From assembly GCA_942492905.1 (NCBI GenBank), contig OW818657.1, positions 1,240,001 to 1,304,000 of the forward strand: a stretch of DNA of 64,000 nt, read 5' to 3'. A program made the translations under genes and the position numbers. This document shows positions 8,184 to 17,310 of the stretch, in pieces (position 1 is the stretch's first letter; each line of letters begins with the position of its first letter). The DNA comes from CAIZWU01 sp942492905 (GTDB taxonomy: Bacteria > Verrucomicrobiota > Verrucomicrobiia > Verrucomicrobiales > V1-33). Under the pieces are notes generated by a model. It was not told where the DNA came from, searched no databases, and saw only the letters and a program-made list of their open reading frames with translations.

Positions 8184-8972
8184 ATGAAAGCACCCGCCCG
8201 CCATGCGATTCCATTGACGAAGGCACGTGAAATCATCACGAAGCTGAAGATTGAGGATCCATCGGAAATTGACATTGAGCTCATTGCGGCGCATGAGGGT
8301 GCCCCAGTTCTTGAAAAACCGTTGAGTGGATCGGACGGACGCATGGTTCGCGCGGACGGATGCGCCCTAATTACGGTTAGGGATTCCATCCGCTTTCCGG
8401 GTCAGAAACGATTCGTAATCGCACACGAACTTGGGCATGTCCTTCTCCATCCCTGTGTTCGGCAGATAGACGAGGTGAAAAGCGCGCAGGTTTCGAATTG
8501 GTCGCTCAATCAGGAACCTGAGGAAGTCGAGGCAAATCTGTTCGCTGCGGAGATTCTCATGCCCGGCAAATTCCTAATCCCACGAATTGAGCGGAGAGAT
8601 CCGAGCTTTATGCTTCTTCGCAGCCTTGCGGAGGAGTTCAAGACCACCCTGACCGCGACGGCGATCCAGTTTCTCCGCTACACCAAGGAAGAGTGCGCGC
8701 TGGTGTGCTCGAAGGACGGGCGACGGAAGTGGTTTTGGACCACGGAGGCATTCAGTTTTCGCCTTCGTGACGAAATGGAAATTCATGATTACACTTGTGC
8801 AGCCGAGCTGGCCAAATCGGGCGAAAGCGAGATGTCCGGCTCCGACATTCCCGCCGGTTGCTGGCTTCGGGGTTTTTCGCCGGATGGCAAGGAGTGCGTC
8901 ACCGAGGATGCGATCTACTCCAGTGAGTTCGGTGAAACGCTCTCACTAGTTTGGATTCATGATGCGATTTGA
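8184..8972 (+). CDS. ImmA/IrrE-family (DUF955) metallopeptidase
   Basis: 262 residues. HELGH at 81-85, preceded by KRFVIA and followed by VLLHP, is the HExxH zinc site in its usual ImmA/IrrE setting. EEVEANLFAAEILMP downstream supplies the third ligand region. The N-terminal ~50 residues carry the typical A-x-x-I...L-x-I-x-x-P-x-x-I-x-x-I-A motif. The C-terminal ~110 residues are an extension with several Trp/Cys, possibly sensory. Family members are cytoplasmic peptidases that cleave a co-encoded repressor or stress regulator. Here the candidate substrate is the 145-residue protein upstream, with the sigma-like factor as output. SD-like GGAG precedes the ATG. Catalytic residues are intact. 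Confidence 0.85.
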   Translation: MKAPARHAIPLTKAREIITKLKIEDPSEIDIELIAAHEGAPVLEKPLSGSDGRMVRADGCALITVRDSIRFPGQKRFVIAHELGHVLLHPCVRQIDEVKSAQVSNWSLNQEPEEVEANLFAAEILMPGKFLIPRIERRDPSFMLLRSLAEEFKTTLTATAIQFLRYTKEECALVCSKDGRRKWFWTTEAFSFRLRDEMEIHDYTCAAELAKSGESEMSGSDIPAGCWLRGFSPDGKECVTEDAIYSSEFGETLSLVWIHDAI

Positions 8973-9141
8973 ATCCAGAATTCTGACAAATGACGAGTTC
9001 AGATGCGGATTTACTTTTCAGCTCCTCTGCGGGAGGGATGGAATTTCGAAGCGCGAGTCCACTCAAGGGTTCAGCGTTGCTAAGGAAGAGTCCGACGGCG
9101 ACGCGGACCGGTTCGGATTCACTGTGGTTTACAAATTTTAA
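8959..9141 (+). CDS. Possible short ORF overlapping the ImmA/IrrE stop
   Basis: Sixty codons starting at an ATG 14 nt inside the peptidase gene, in another frame, ending VVYKF. Composition is protein-like (RILTNDEFRCGFTFQLLCGRDG...) with an alternating C-terminal strand, but no family is recognised. It may be a translationally coupled small protein or a chance frame. The near-palindrome GCCTAAACGTTAAGGC follows its stop. Confidence 0.3.
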   Translation: MMRFESRILTNDEFRCGFTFQLLCGRDGISKRESTQGFSVAKEESDGDADRFGFTVVYKF

Positions 9142-10515
9142 GCCTAAACGTTAAGGCGGCCTGGTTGGCTGATCACCAGTTGGCAGAGGCCTAGTGGGTC
9201 GAATCAAAGGCGGGTTGGAAGCACCCTGAGAATCTCTTCAGCGTGGGAAGAAGGTAACCGTCTGCCTGGCCTTGTCCTTCCTCACTGCCGCCAAGCGCCG
9301 GCGTGGTCAAGGGAAGACCGGCTGATAAACACCATGGACCGCTGGTCGCTTCCGGGGGTGGCGGTGAACGGCGCCTGTATCACGAAAGCTTCCTGGAGGC
9401 TAAACCGCCTTGGGGTTCTGGGCCGAGCGGAAGGCCGTTGGTACATAACGACGGTCTGGAAAACCCTTCTCCCGCTCAAAATGAGGCGGCCTCCTGCGCC
9501 GCCCAGGATCTGAAACCGAGTTACTACTTTATATAGAAGAAAAGGATTGGGACAGGGGTGCCCTCAGGGTACCGGTACGGTTACCTTTGGGGCACTGGTT
9601 GGGCTTGGGTCCCGGCGACAACCTTGCTAGTCCGGGTGGGAAGCCTCTACTTCGTCTTTCTGAGTGTGAGAGCGCGAAAGCCTCACGTTGAGGGCCGGAA
9701 AGGGGCTTCCGAGACCGCTGAGGCGTGTCTGCCCCCCGGCCCAGAACCCCCAAGGCGGCTGGGAACATCCACGGAAGCCTTTCGTCGCTCAGCCCAGTGC
9801 CGAAGGAAGGCCAAGCCCGTGTGGCGCCCACCTGCCGAAGGCGCAAGCGGTCGTGCACCGACGGGACAACGTGGATGGTGCGGCCAGCGTTGCTGAGATC
9901 AAACTCAGGGGCGGGGTCGCAGTCTCACAGGATCCAGGCGACGACAAGTTTCCTTCAATGTCCCGCAACGCCATCCGGGCTACTTCCGTAGATTACTGCC
10001 TGCCGTTGGGACGGATTCCGGCTTTGCTCGATGATTTGGCCGGACTGCCCTCTTCGCACCGGTGGCTTGGAGGCAGAGAATCCCCGGTGGATGCTGGGGC
10101 CCGATGGGGACCGGCCGGGATTGCTCGCCATCCTTCGCAACGCGCTTTCCGGCATGCTCAACCCCCGCAACCATTTAAACCTGCGACCGCGGACCAATGA
10201 GAGGAGTGAAAGCCTGCATCACGCCATGCGGGAGGCCGCGTAAAGAAAGCGGCAGGCGACCGAACCGGACGGGGTGCGCCCTTTTTCGTGGCCGGGTGCG
10301 AGTAACTGCGTAAAGCGGCAGGAAGGTGGTCCAGCCGTAACCCGTTGTGTTTAGCCATACGGTTTCGTGACGCAGACTCTCCGCTCCTTCCGCGTTACCG
10401 ACTCACCCATCGGAGACTGCCTCCGGACTTCTCTCTGCACTGTCTTCCACCGCGTGCGGGTGTCCGAGGATGAAGAATGCCATGTCAGGGGTCGGCCCCT
10501 TTTTCCGGCAGGCAC
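9142..10515. other. Non-coding stretch holding dispersed repeat copy A
   Basis: About 1.4 kb with many short overlapping frames but no supported gene. 9509-9806 is a copy of the ~290 bp repeat also found at 35.5 and 39.5 kb. The segment 9900-10250 has weak protein-like reading (RPGLLAILRNALSGMLN) that might be decayed transposase, unproven. 10250-10515 is GC-rich with nothing recognised. Confidence 0.4.
9509..9806. repeat. Dispersed ~290 bp repeat, copy A
   Basis: Starts with TCTGAAAC...TACTACTTTATATAG, contains an imperfect form (9568-9585) of the palindromic core seen in copies B and C, and ends near GTCGCTCAGCCCAGTGCCGAAGG. It aligns along its length, in the same orientation, with copies at 35473-35756 and 39476-39771. 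No transposase, no intact ORF. It could be a MITE-like element or encode a structured RNA. It lies 3' of the minus-strand helical-repeat gene at 10516. Confidence 0.75.
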
Positions 10516-11811
10516 CTACCGGGGAGATTCCGGCGATCCAGCTTTCAGGATGAGTTGTTTCCGGGTGACGGGGAGGATCTGCTCAGTCACCTGACCATCG
10601 GCCCCGGTGCGGAGAAGCCGAATGTTGATGGCGTCGGTGGTGTCGCCGCGCAGACTGGCGACTGCCTCATCAAGTCTGATGCCATAAAGGGAGACTGGCT
10701 GGCCGGCGGGTCCTGAGATTTCCACGAGACGGTCTCCCGGCAGGAGGCCTGCCTGCCCGGCGGCTCCGTCGGGCAGCAGATTCCGGATGGTGGGAAAACC
10801 GCTTTCCGAAGAGAGGACCGCGCCAATGCCCCGCGGGACTGCGGTGTAGATGGCCTCATGGGCGGCTTCCTGTTCAACGGTGGTGGGCAGAGTGTCCGCC
10901 CAGGCTACTGCGGCAGCGGTGTCCTGGGCTCCCAGGTGTTTGGCCTGGGCGCTCAGCAGTTCCAGACGCCATGCGGGATCGTTCGTGACGGCCAACTGTT
11001 TGCTGACTTGGTCCGGACCCCACTGCACCCATTCCTCCAGGGTCTCCGCCCGGGCCTTGGCGGAAATCCCGTCAGGGTTTTCCCGCAGCCATTGCAGAGC
11101 GGCCTCCTGATTGGCCTGGGACCATCTGCCGATCACATCATTCATGTACTGTTGTTTTTCCCAGGGGGTAAAGGTCTCCGCCAAGGCGAGGAGGCGGTCC
11201 GAATCCTTGGTCAGGAAGGCTGCGGCGTAAGCGGATGCGACCAAGGAGCGGCCGGGATGATCTGCAAAGGTCTTCAGCCAGGCGTCCGCCACACCGGGAG
11301 GAAGGATTTCGGCACTGAAAAGAGCCCGGGACTGATCCACGATATCACCCTGAGGTGAGAGGGAAGGCGTCAGGGGATTGCCGGTCCAAGTTTGCACCAA
11401 GGCCGCGATGGCGGTTTTCTGATCTTCCCTCCCACGGAGCGCGAGGGCCAGGCTCAGGGCTTCCGCAGGCGGCCGATGGCCGGCTATATACGCAAAGAGT
11501 CCCATGATGAGGGCCTTGCGCTCCGTGGGATCTTTGTTGGACTGCAGGCGGGCCAGGGCCGCCTGCAGATCCTCTGCTGCATCCTGGTAGATGGAGGCGG
11601 TGAGACCGGCTGCGGTCACCAAGGCCGGTGCGGGGGGTGCAGCGCTCGGCGGAGCGGATTTCCCCGGCCCCGCCGGTCTTGCCGGTGAGGCCAGCGGGGT
11701 GGGAGCGATGTCGTCCGGCTGGTCAGGGCGGGTGGCTTGGCAAACTGCCCAGCCCAAGCCAAAGGCCACCACAGCGGACAACCCGGTCTTCAGCGCAGCA
11801 GGAGGTTTCAT
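10516..11811 (-). CDS. Membrane-anchored helical-repeat protein with C-terminal PDZ domain
   Basis: 431 residues from the Met at 11811 (MKPPAALKTGLSAVVAFGLGWAVCQ), which gives a clean N-terminal membrane anchor; the open frame extends 17 codons further upstream. A Pro/Ala linker is followed by a run of degenerate ~35-residue helical repeats with the recurring pattern W-x-x-x-(D/N)P-x-x-A-x-x-W, such as WSQANQEAALQWLRENPD and AAAVAWADTLPTTVEQEAA. Residues ~320-425 (GFPTIRNLLPDGAAGQAGLLPGDRLVEISG...) are a PDZ domain. It is the only copy of the ten paralogs in this window with a PDZ, so it may tether a partner. Probably periplasmic and anchored in the inner membrane. Function unknown. Confidence 0.7.
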   Translation of the reverse strand: MKPPAALKTGLSAVVAFGLGWAVCQATRPDQPDDIAPTPLASPARPAGPGKSAPPSAAPPAPALVTAAGLTASIYQDAAEDLQAALARLQSNKDPTERKALIMGLFAYIAGHRPPAEALSLALALRGREDQKTAIAALVQTWTGNPLTPSLSPQGDIVDQSRALFSAEILPPGVADAWLKTFADHPGRSLVASAYAAAFLTKDSDRLLALAETFTPWEKQQYMNDVIGRWSQANQEAALQWLRENPDGISAKARAETLEEWVQWGPDQVSKQLAVTNDPAWRLELLSAQAKHLGAQDTAAAVAWADTLPTTVEQEAAHEAIYTAVPRGIGAVLSSESGFPTIRNLLPDGAAGQAGLLPGDRLVEISGPAGQPVSLYGIRLDEAVASLRGDTTDAINIRLLRTGADGQVTEQILPVTRKQLILKAGSPESPR

Positions 11812-12029
11812 ACGGGATGGTCTTAAAGTCAGATCCGGTAACAGGTTTATGGTTGAGAACAAAGAGCAAAAATGTCTCGCCAGGGATCGTCTTGTTCGCG
11901 CAGCAACCCCACGCGCCGGCCTCTCCTGCTGAAATGCTGCGCATCCCCCGACTTGACCCGCCGAAAATCCACGGCACGATTTTCAGACGGAAAAGGATCA
12001 ACCGCTTACGCAGAGCAGAACGAGCGAAC

Positions 12030-12166
12030 GCAACACCGGCGACACTGGCGCATAGGCCAAGGGCCGTAAGCTGGAGCAAGTCTGGATGGGACACCGGGGA
12101 AGGCCGTCCACAATCGTTCAACCACTGCTATCGCCGTGTCTGCACCCAATGATAACCATGGTCATT
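12030..12166. repeat. Repeat R2, copy 1 (3' flank of accessory gene 12162)
   Basis: The segment from about AACACCGGCGACACTGG to AACCATGGTCATT matches 21697-21836 over ~135 bp with about three quarters identity, by eye. In both places it begins at the stop codon of a minus-strand single-gene accessory locus. On the minus strand it can read DLLQLTALGLCASVAG, a hydrophobic segment, so it may derive from the end of a membrane protein. Confidence 0.6.
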
Positions 12167-12599
12167 CGGCTCCCTCCTTCGCAGCTTCTTTGAGGAAGTC
12201 ATCCATTTCCTTCCGCAGGGCGGCAAGGTCTTGTTGAGGCGCCTCACCTTCATACGACACGACGGCTCCAAAAGAGCTTGCCAAGGAATAACACAAGATC
12301 ATCGCACATGCTGCCTCTCGAAGGCTACTACCCCACCTGAACGAAATGCAGTAATCCCGACCTCCGGCCAGTTCTTCCGCGGCTGCTGGATCGTCGAAGA
12401 CTTCGTTGGCTTGAGCGTAATACATCTCCACGCCGGAATCATTCCCGAAAAGCTTGCACGGCATGAAACCCGAGTGCTCGAAGACCTGTAGCTCTGGATA
12501 TATCTGGAGGTCAAATCCGGCAGCATCAATCGCCTCTTGCCATTGGGCTCGCGACGGAACCTTGTCCTTTTGGATGAATGCGTATTGTTGGTTTGCCAT
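12162..12599 (-). CDS. Uncharacterised cytoplasmic protein of accessory-locus type
   Basis: 145 residues, MANQQYAFIQKDKVPSRAQWQEAIDAAGFDLQIYPEL..., with a central Gly/Phe-rich segment (SGFMPCKLFGNDSGVEMYYAQANEV) and an acidic C-terminus. No signal peptide or membrane helix. The pattern resembles small orphan proteins found in immunity-gene and cassette-like clusters, but I assign no function. The gene is bounded by repeat R3 immediately upstream and R2 immediately downstream, both recurring beside other single genes in this window, so it looks like an inserted module. The start codon lies 8 nt from a GTTAGGC motif. Confidence 0.65.
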   Translation of the reverse strand: MANQQYAFIQKDKVPSRAQWQEAIDAAGFDLQIYPELQVFEHSGFMPCKLFGNDSGVEMYYAQANEVFDDPAAAEELAGGRDYCISFRWGSSLREAACAMILCYSLASSFGAVVSYEGEAPQQDLAALRKEMDDFLKEAAKEGAE

Positions 12600-12607
12600 A
12601 AATCGGG

Positions 12608-12738
12608 GCCTAACTACTGATTCACCGACAGAGTTGCAGGAGAGTGATCGACCTTATCTCCTGCAGAACTGTGTGGGGGATGGGGCGATCAAGGGGAATT
12701 ATGCGCAGAATGCCCCAAGGATACCAGAAAATACTCCA
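12608..12738. repeat. Structured repeat R3, copy 1
   Basis: Reading + strand, GCCTAACTACTGATTCACCGACAG is followed by a hairpin whose inner arms are GCAGGAGA and TCTCCTGC around a 13-nt loop. It is extended by AGTT/AACT with a two-base AG bulge. Copy 2 lies at 17829-17990. Both abut the start codon of a minus-strand accessory gene. On the minus strand copy 1 ends in GTTAGGC, an attC-like core. Confidence 0.6.
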
Positions 12739-12746
12739 AATCCGGA

Positions 12747-12935
12747 TCAGCGGCAGTTCCACCAAAGGCGGAGCCGCAGGACAGCCAGCCAGGTGAGGCT
12801 GGGAAGCAGGAGCCAATAGAGGCCGATGTGGCGATATTCTTCAATAAAGATGATTTGGAGAAGGCCCGTGATGCAGATTCCTCCTGCCACGGCGTGTTGT
12901 CTTTTGTAGTATTTGGGGGCGTTGCCGGATGTCAT
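12747..12935 (-). CDS. Small two-helix membrane protein
   Basis: From the Met at 12935: 62 residues, a short polar basic N-terminus (MTSGNAPKYYKRQH), then HAVAGGICITGLLQIIFIEEYRHIG... and YWLLLPSLTWLAVLRLRLWWNCR, giving two hydrophobic segments and a basic/aromatic C-terminus. An upstream Met at 13007 is possible. It precedes the R3 repeat and the 12162 gene on the same strand. No family recognised; the two-helix composition is its only support. Confidence 0.4.
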   Translation of the reverse strand: MTSGNAPKYYKRQHAVAGGICITGLLQIIFIEEYRHIGLYWLLLPSLTWLAVLRLRLWWNCR

Positions 12936-13758
12936 GATGCAGGGGTTTAAAGAGGCAGGGGTGGTTTTTTTCAGATTGTGGATCAATTGTCCATCGTGCA
13001 TGCACATTGAAAATGACCACCCTCCGATCCTTTTTCAGCCGCCTAGGTTGGCGGCAGTCAGACCCTCCTCGCTCCTTCTCCCCCCAATGCTGCATGGCGG
13101 ACTCATACAGGTAACGGGGCAACACCTGCAGGCATTGAATCAGGAAGGTCTGCGGTGCGGCGGTAGTGGAAGGGGCCATTCCCGGAGCCAACGCTGCCGC
13201 CATGCGATGTCATTGGAGGAAGCCCGGCTGACGGGAATCCTTTTTCCGCCCGTGAGCTGACCCACACCATCAGTTCCCGGTGGCGATCTGGGAATAATCC
13301 CTCACTGTGTGAGCTCATGGACCCGCCTCAACTCCCTCGTGCCTATTCTTTAGCAGCGGACTCGGTGGAAGCACCGTGAGCTCTCAGCATCAGGCGCACG
13401 CTCGCCGCAGGCGGTAAGTCCAGCAGCCAATATAAATGTTGTGACGATTTTATTCATGCGGTCTTAGCTGACCCTATCTGACGCCAACAGGATTTGCAAG
13501 AAATTCAGGGGATTTACGGAATGTTGATGGATGTGGCCCGCCCGCTCCGATGATCTGGATGATCGTCAAGAACGTGCCCAAAGAATTGCGGGTCGCGGTC
13601 GTCAGGTCATCCTTCCAGCCGGCCGGCAAAATCAGCCATACCGGAGTAAAATGCCCCACTCCGCCGTATGATCGGCTAGCAAATCAGTGTTCGGACAATT
13701 CAGACTTACTTGTGACGTTGCAAAATCGATGGCCTGAGCCAGAGTAAGCCACAAACAA
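12936..13758. other. Intergenic, nothing supported
   Basis: About 820 bp between a minus-strand small gene and the plus-strand helical-repeat pair. Short frames on both strands, none with recognisable content. Composition becomes more AT-rich after 13400, consistent with an upstream region for the 13759 gene. Confidence 0.4.
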
Positions 13759-15090
13759 ATGAGCATCCATGAGTTAAGTGTTGCGGCCTTGGGGCTGGCC
13801 ATGGGCGCCTTCATATCAAAAGACGCGTTTCAGCCGCTCCCTAAGAAGGACACTTCTCAAGAAAGTTCTACGGTGACTGAAAAAAGCGGCCCGAAAGCTG
13901 GCCCCGTCAACCCTCCCTTCCATCCTCCTAAAAAGGAGATTTTCGAGATTTATGCGATCACTGACTTGGACTCCTTCCTCTACGTCTGCCATTTGGATCC
14001 GGTGAAATCAATGGAGTGGGTTAGGAGACAGGCTCCTGAATCCCGCGACTCTGCTTGGACCCAGTTTTTGGAATGCCTGGCTGTAAATGCCCCGGAGCAA
14101 CTCGGGCAGGTATTGTCGAGATTGGACACTCACGAAGCTGGCCTCAAGAATCTGGGTAAGGCCTTTAGCGCGTTTGCAGCCGCAGAGCCAAGTTCCTGCG
14201 CCAATCTAATGATTGCAATGCTGCAAAAGCCAGAATCGGGATGGCAAAGCTTTTTGGCGAAAAACCCTCGCGCCCTATCAGAGATTTCATCGCTCTGTGG
14301 TCCATTTCTATTCACGGCCGCTTGCAGCAGCGGCGAATGGCCCAAGGAATGGCCTTGGAAAAACATCACGTTGAGTTGGTTCCGGTCGAGTGACCCCGAA
14401 GTTTCATTCGCAGACAGTTCGCTTCTTCCGGAACACCTTCAGCCAATCGCTGCGCTCAAAGGAATGCTCCAAGGTGGGAAGCCGCTCGATCTGAAGCTGC
14501 TTTCTGAAAAGGTTAACCTTCCCGGATGGGGAGATGAAGAAGCCGAAAGCCCCGATCCTCTCCACAATAGTTTTGTGGATTTCGCGGCAAAGAATTTATC
14601 TGAAAATGAGCTTACCAAGCTAAAAGCCTCCATTTCCGATCCGACGTTTGCGGCTCCGCTAGAGCACCAGTTGATGCAGATCCGTCTAAGAAATGGCGTA
14701 TCGCCTATCGAGGTCTTGAAATCCATCGAAACAGACGAGTTCAACCAATGGGGGGAGAGCAGACTTCGGACGGCCGGCAATGAGTTTGCACTGGCCATGA
14801 ATAACCCTTTTGCTTCCCTGCAGGGCAATCTGCAAAATCTAGCCCAGATTCCAGACTCGAAGCTTAAATCTCAGATTTTGGATTCGCTGCTTTACCGCAT
14901 AGCACGGAGTGATGCCATTGGCTTGTCGATATGGGCATCCACGGAGCCCCCCTCTCCTCTTCGAGACGCCGGAATTTTACATTTAGTTCGAGAGCTTGGC
15001 AGAGATCCAGAAGCCCAGCGCCAGTGGCTGGGCCAGATAACCGACCCCGCAATACATTCTCAAGCGGCTTCAGCCTTAAAGGAAAACTGA
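13759..15090 (+). CDS. Helical-repeat anchored protein (paralog family), first of a pair
   Basis: 443 residues. A short hydrophobic N-terminus (LSVAALGLAMGAFIS) is followed by a Lys/Ser/Pro-rich linker to residue ~60. Then come helical repeats such as DPVKSMEWVRRQAPESRDSAW, LTKLKASISDPTFAA and AIGLSIWASTEPPSPLRDAGI, ending DPEAQRQWLGQITDPAIHSQA. The recurrent DP...A...W and A-x-x-x-L pattern places it with the other paralogs here, but it is more Lys/Ser-rich and diverged. Three base pairs separate it from the next paralog, so the two are co-transcribed. Export is inferred from the N-terminus. Role unknown. Confidence 0.6.
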   Translation: MSIHELSVAALGLAMGAFISKDAFQPLPKKDTSQESSTVTEKSGPKAGPVNPPFHPPKKEIFEIYAITDLDSFLYVCHLDPVKSMEWVRRQAPESRDSAWTQFLECLAVNAPEQLGQVLSRLDTHEAGLKNLGKAFSAFAAAEPSSCANLMIAMLQKPESGWQSFLAKNPRALSEISSLCGPFLFTAACSSGEWPKEWPWKNITLSWFRSSDPEVSFADSSLLPEHLQPIAALKGMLQGGKPLDLKLLSEKVNLPGWGDEEAESPDPLHNSFVDFAAKNLSENELTKLKASISDPTFAAPLEHQLMQIRLRNGVSPIEVLKSIETDEFNQWGESRLRTAGNEFALAMNNPFASLQGNLQNLAQIPDSKLKSQILDSLLYRIARSDAIGLSIWASTEPPSPLRDAGILHLVRELGRDPEAQRQWLGQITDPAIHSQAASALKEN

Positions 15091-15093
15091 TAC

Positions 15094-16212
15094 ATGCCGA
15101 TGAAACGCCCGCTCGTATCCTTAGCAATATTCGCCACGGCATTTTCCCTCCCTTTTGGAATCAGGTGGGGTGCAGCGCGCTCCGCCAAGACGCCTGAAAC
15201 AAGGGGAAAGGCATATGCAAATCCTCCAGCCGCACCGCAAAAGCATCTACCAAAAGCTCCAGATGATTACGCCGACCTTTGGAGCTTGCTTCAGGAGCCT
15301 ACCGATGCATCTGCAATCCTTCTCTCCGCCCAACAAATTTCCGAAAAGCTCTCGCCGGATTGGCCGGATCCTGGCGAAAAATTGTTCGGGAAGATCAGGT
15401 CGATGCCCCCAAGCAAGCTTAAAGCGAAGCTGTTGACCTGGGTCAGCGTCAACCTGCCCGTGGAGAAGTTATCAAAGCTTCTCGCTCAGTGGAACCCAAA
15501 TGATCCTCAAGGCCTTGAGGCCGTTCTAGAGTCGAATCTGATCAAGCTGGCTGAGTTGCCGGGAGAAGCGTTCAAACATCTTAATCAGAATCGGCCCTTG
15601 CAGGAAGCCCTCTCTAGGAGCCTTGCAAATGGAATTGAAAAGGACCCATCTGGCTCGCACACTAAGGCGTTTTTGCAAAAATTTCTTCTGCTTTCCAATT
15701 TTGGGGGAATAGCGCTCCTAGATCCCCGCCTAGTAAAATCAATTTCGTCAAATCCCGCCTACCTGCGGGAAACCATGGAGGCTTTGAGCGCCACGAAAGG
15801 AGTCGCTGAGATCCCACCCAGGGCACGCGACGCATTCGCTAACGCCGTGCTCGCGAGTCCCGGTCTTGAGAGTCCAAGCAGTGCGGATTCGTTTCTCAAA
15901 CGCCATCGCGAGACCCTCAAACTGTCTGACGATCTGAAAACCGGCGTCATCTCGGTTGATGAAGCTGTTGTGGCCGCAGGTTCGGCTTCCTATGGAACTC
16001 AAATGGCAGAAGAGTCGTTGTGGCGCCTGGCGACTCGAGATCCCGAAACTGCCATTCAATATGCCATGGCCTCCAAGGATTCAGAGTTTTCCGAGTATCT
16101 GGCGCTAAGATTGTGGACGGACTGGCATCGGAAGGACGCGGAACGCGCACGCCGTTTCGCAAGCGAGAATGGAAAGGACGCTTTCCTGCAAAAAGGGACT
16201 CACCGAAAATGA
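15094..16212 (+). CDS. Helical-repeat secreted protein (paralog family), second of a pair
   Basis: 372 residues (Met at 15100 equally possible). It begins MPMKRPLVSLAIFATAFSLPFGIRWG, a good signal peptide or anchor. A Pro/Ala-rich linker precedes degenerate helical repeats (LLTWVSVNLPVEKLSKLLAQWNPNDPQGLEAVL; SLWRLATRDPETAIQYAMAS; WTDWHRKDAERARRFASENG). It ends sooner than its larger paralogs, just after a complete repeat, so 3' truncation is possible. It directly follows 13759-15090, and convergently faces the APH-type gene. No enzymatic motif. Confidence 0.6.
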   Translation: MPMKRPLVSLAIFATAFSLPFGIRWGAARSAKTPETRGKAYANPPAAPQKHLPKAPDDYADLWSLLQEPTDASAILLSAQQISEKLSPDWPDPGEKLFGKIRSMPPSKLKAKLLTWVSVNLPVEKLSKLLAQWNPNDPQGLEAVLESNLIKLAELPGEAFKHLNQNRPLQEALSRSLANGIEKDPSGSHTKAFLQKFLLLSNFGGIALLDPRLVKSISSNPAYLRETMEALSATKGVAEIPPRARDAFANAVLASPGLESPSSADSFLKRHRETLKLSDDLKTGVISVDEAVVAAGSASYGTQMAEESLWRLATRDPETAIQYAMASKDSEFSEYLALRLWTDWHRKDAERARRFASENGKDAFLQKGTHRK

Positions 16213-16354
16213 GCGGTGGTGTTCGTCCAACTCCAGCCTCCCGCAGGGCCGCACGCGGTTTGATGGACTAAACTTTCCCAGCCTCATGAAGGATGGTCGC
16301 AAAAGGTTGCTGACGTGCCACGGATGGCACGGCCTCTTGTTGGCGTTGATGCTG

Positions 16355-17134
16355 TCATATCGCCTTCAAATACTCGCTTAGCCACTTCTCGTCGGACTCA
16401 ATCGCCAAGACATCACCCCGGGCGTGAAAAGTGCTCCATGGCTCAACTCCGGTTCGGCCAAGTCGAAAGGTTCGTTCCGCCTCTGTCATTTGAAGGGACC
16501 GGAGAGCATGGATGACATCATCGCCCGAAACACCGCAAAGCTCGCAGAGCATGGAGAATCGCCGTGTTTGGCTGGCACCTGGCGCAATGCCGCAGCAATG
16601 ACAAACTTGTGGACGGGCGAGCGGGACGCAATACCAAGCGATCTGTGCAATGTCGTCGATCTTGAATCCAGGCTCTGCCATGTCCCAATCGATAATCCCG
16701 ACAAGCTGACCGTCCCGCCAAACCATGTTCCAGGGCCCCAAGTCACCGTGACGCACTATCATGCCAGGTGCCCATCGCGAATCTGGACAGCGCCAAACGG
16801 AACCGGGTGGAGGAACAAAATCCGAGACTGCCTGATGATACCCGCCAATGGCGATGGCAATAGCCTGAAGTCCAGAATCATCCAAAAGGCAAGTCGGCCA
16901 TGGTCGAAGCCCCACTTCTCCCTCTATATAGGTCAGGGTCTCGAATTTCGAGTCTGCTCCTAAAACTTGCGGTGCGTAGCCATATCCGCGCTTGGCGAGG
17001 TGCTTCAACAAGTCATGAACGCCAAGAGTCCAGGGGCCGCTCAGCCGCCGAATCGTATCGCCCTGTCTAGTCACAGTTGAAACGCTTCCGGCCCCTGATT
17101 CACCGTCTTGAAGCTGGCGAGTTAAGTTACCCAT
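16355..17134 (-). CDS. Aminoglycoside phosphotransferase/choline kinase-fold protein
   Basis: 259 residues. HGDLGPWNMVWRDGQ followed by GIIDWDMAEPG is the Brenner catalytic loop (H-G-D-x-x-x-x-N) plus the metal-binding I-D-W-D of APH-fold small-molecule kinases. The N-terminal lobe has VSTVTRQGDTIRRLSGPW...LLKHLAKRGY and TLTYIEGEVG, which fit the nucleotide-binding lobe. Catalytic residues are intact. The substrate cannot be read; relatives phosphorylate aminoglycosides, choline or homoserine and many are orphan. It is a single-gene accessory locus with 177 bp to the next gene on the same strand. Cytoplasmic. Confidence 0.8.
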   Translation of the reverse strand: MGNLTRQLQDGESGAGSVSTVTRQGDTIRRLSGPWTLGVHDLLKHLAKRGYGYAPQVLGADSKFETLTYIEGEVGLRPWPTCLLDDSGLQAIAIAIGGYHQAVSDFVPPPGSVWRCPDSRWAPGMIVRHGDLGPWNMVWRDGQLVGIIDWDMAEPGFKIDDIAQIAWYCVPLARPQVCHCCGIAPGASQTRRFSMLCELCGVSGDDVIHALRSLQMTEAERTFRLGRTGVEPWSTFHARGDVLAIESDEKWLSEYLKAI

Positions 17135-17310
17135 TTGCGCTGGTTCTTATCCGAACGATCAAGCGCTGGCAGCCTGTGGGCGGGGCAGCGCGTGGAACGC
17201 GTGATGAGGGTTGGAGTTAAGGGGAGCCATCGGCAGAAAGGAGGGAGCCCGGAGGCTTACCAGCCGCACCTGGTTCGTCCTTGGTTGTGCTGCGATTCTC
17301 TCCAGTGGAT

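Noticed and set aside
9509..9806. Long frames on both strands through the dispersed repeat, conserved in all copies
   Set aside because: Conservation is of the DNA repeat, including its palindrome, and indels break the frames; no protein family is recognised.
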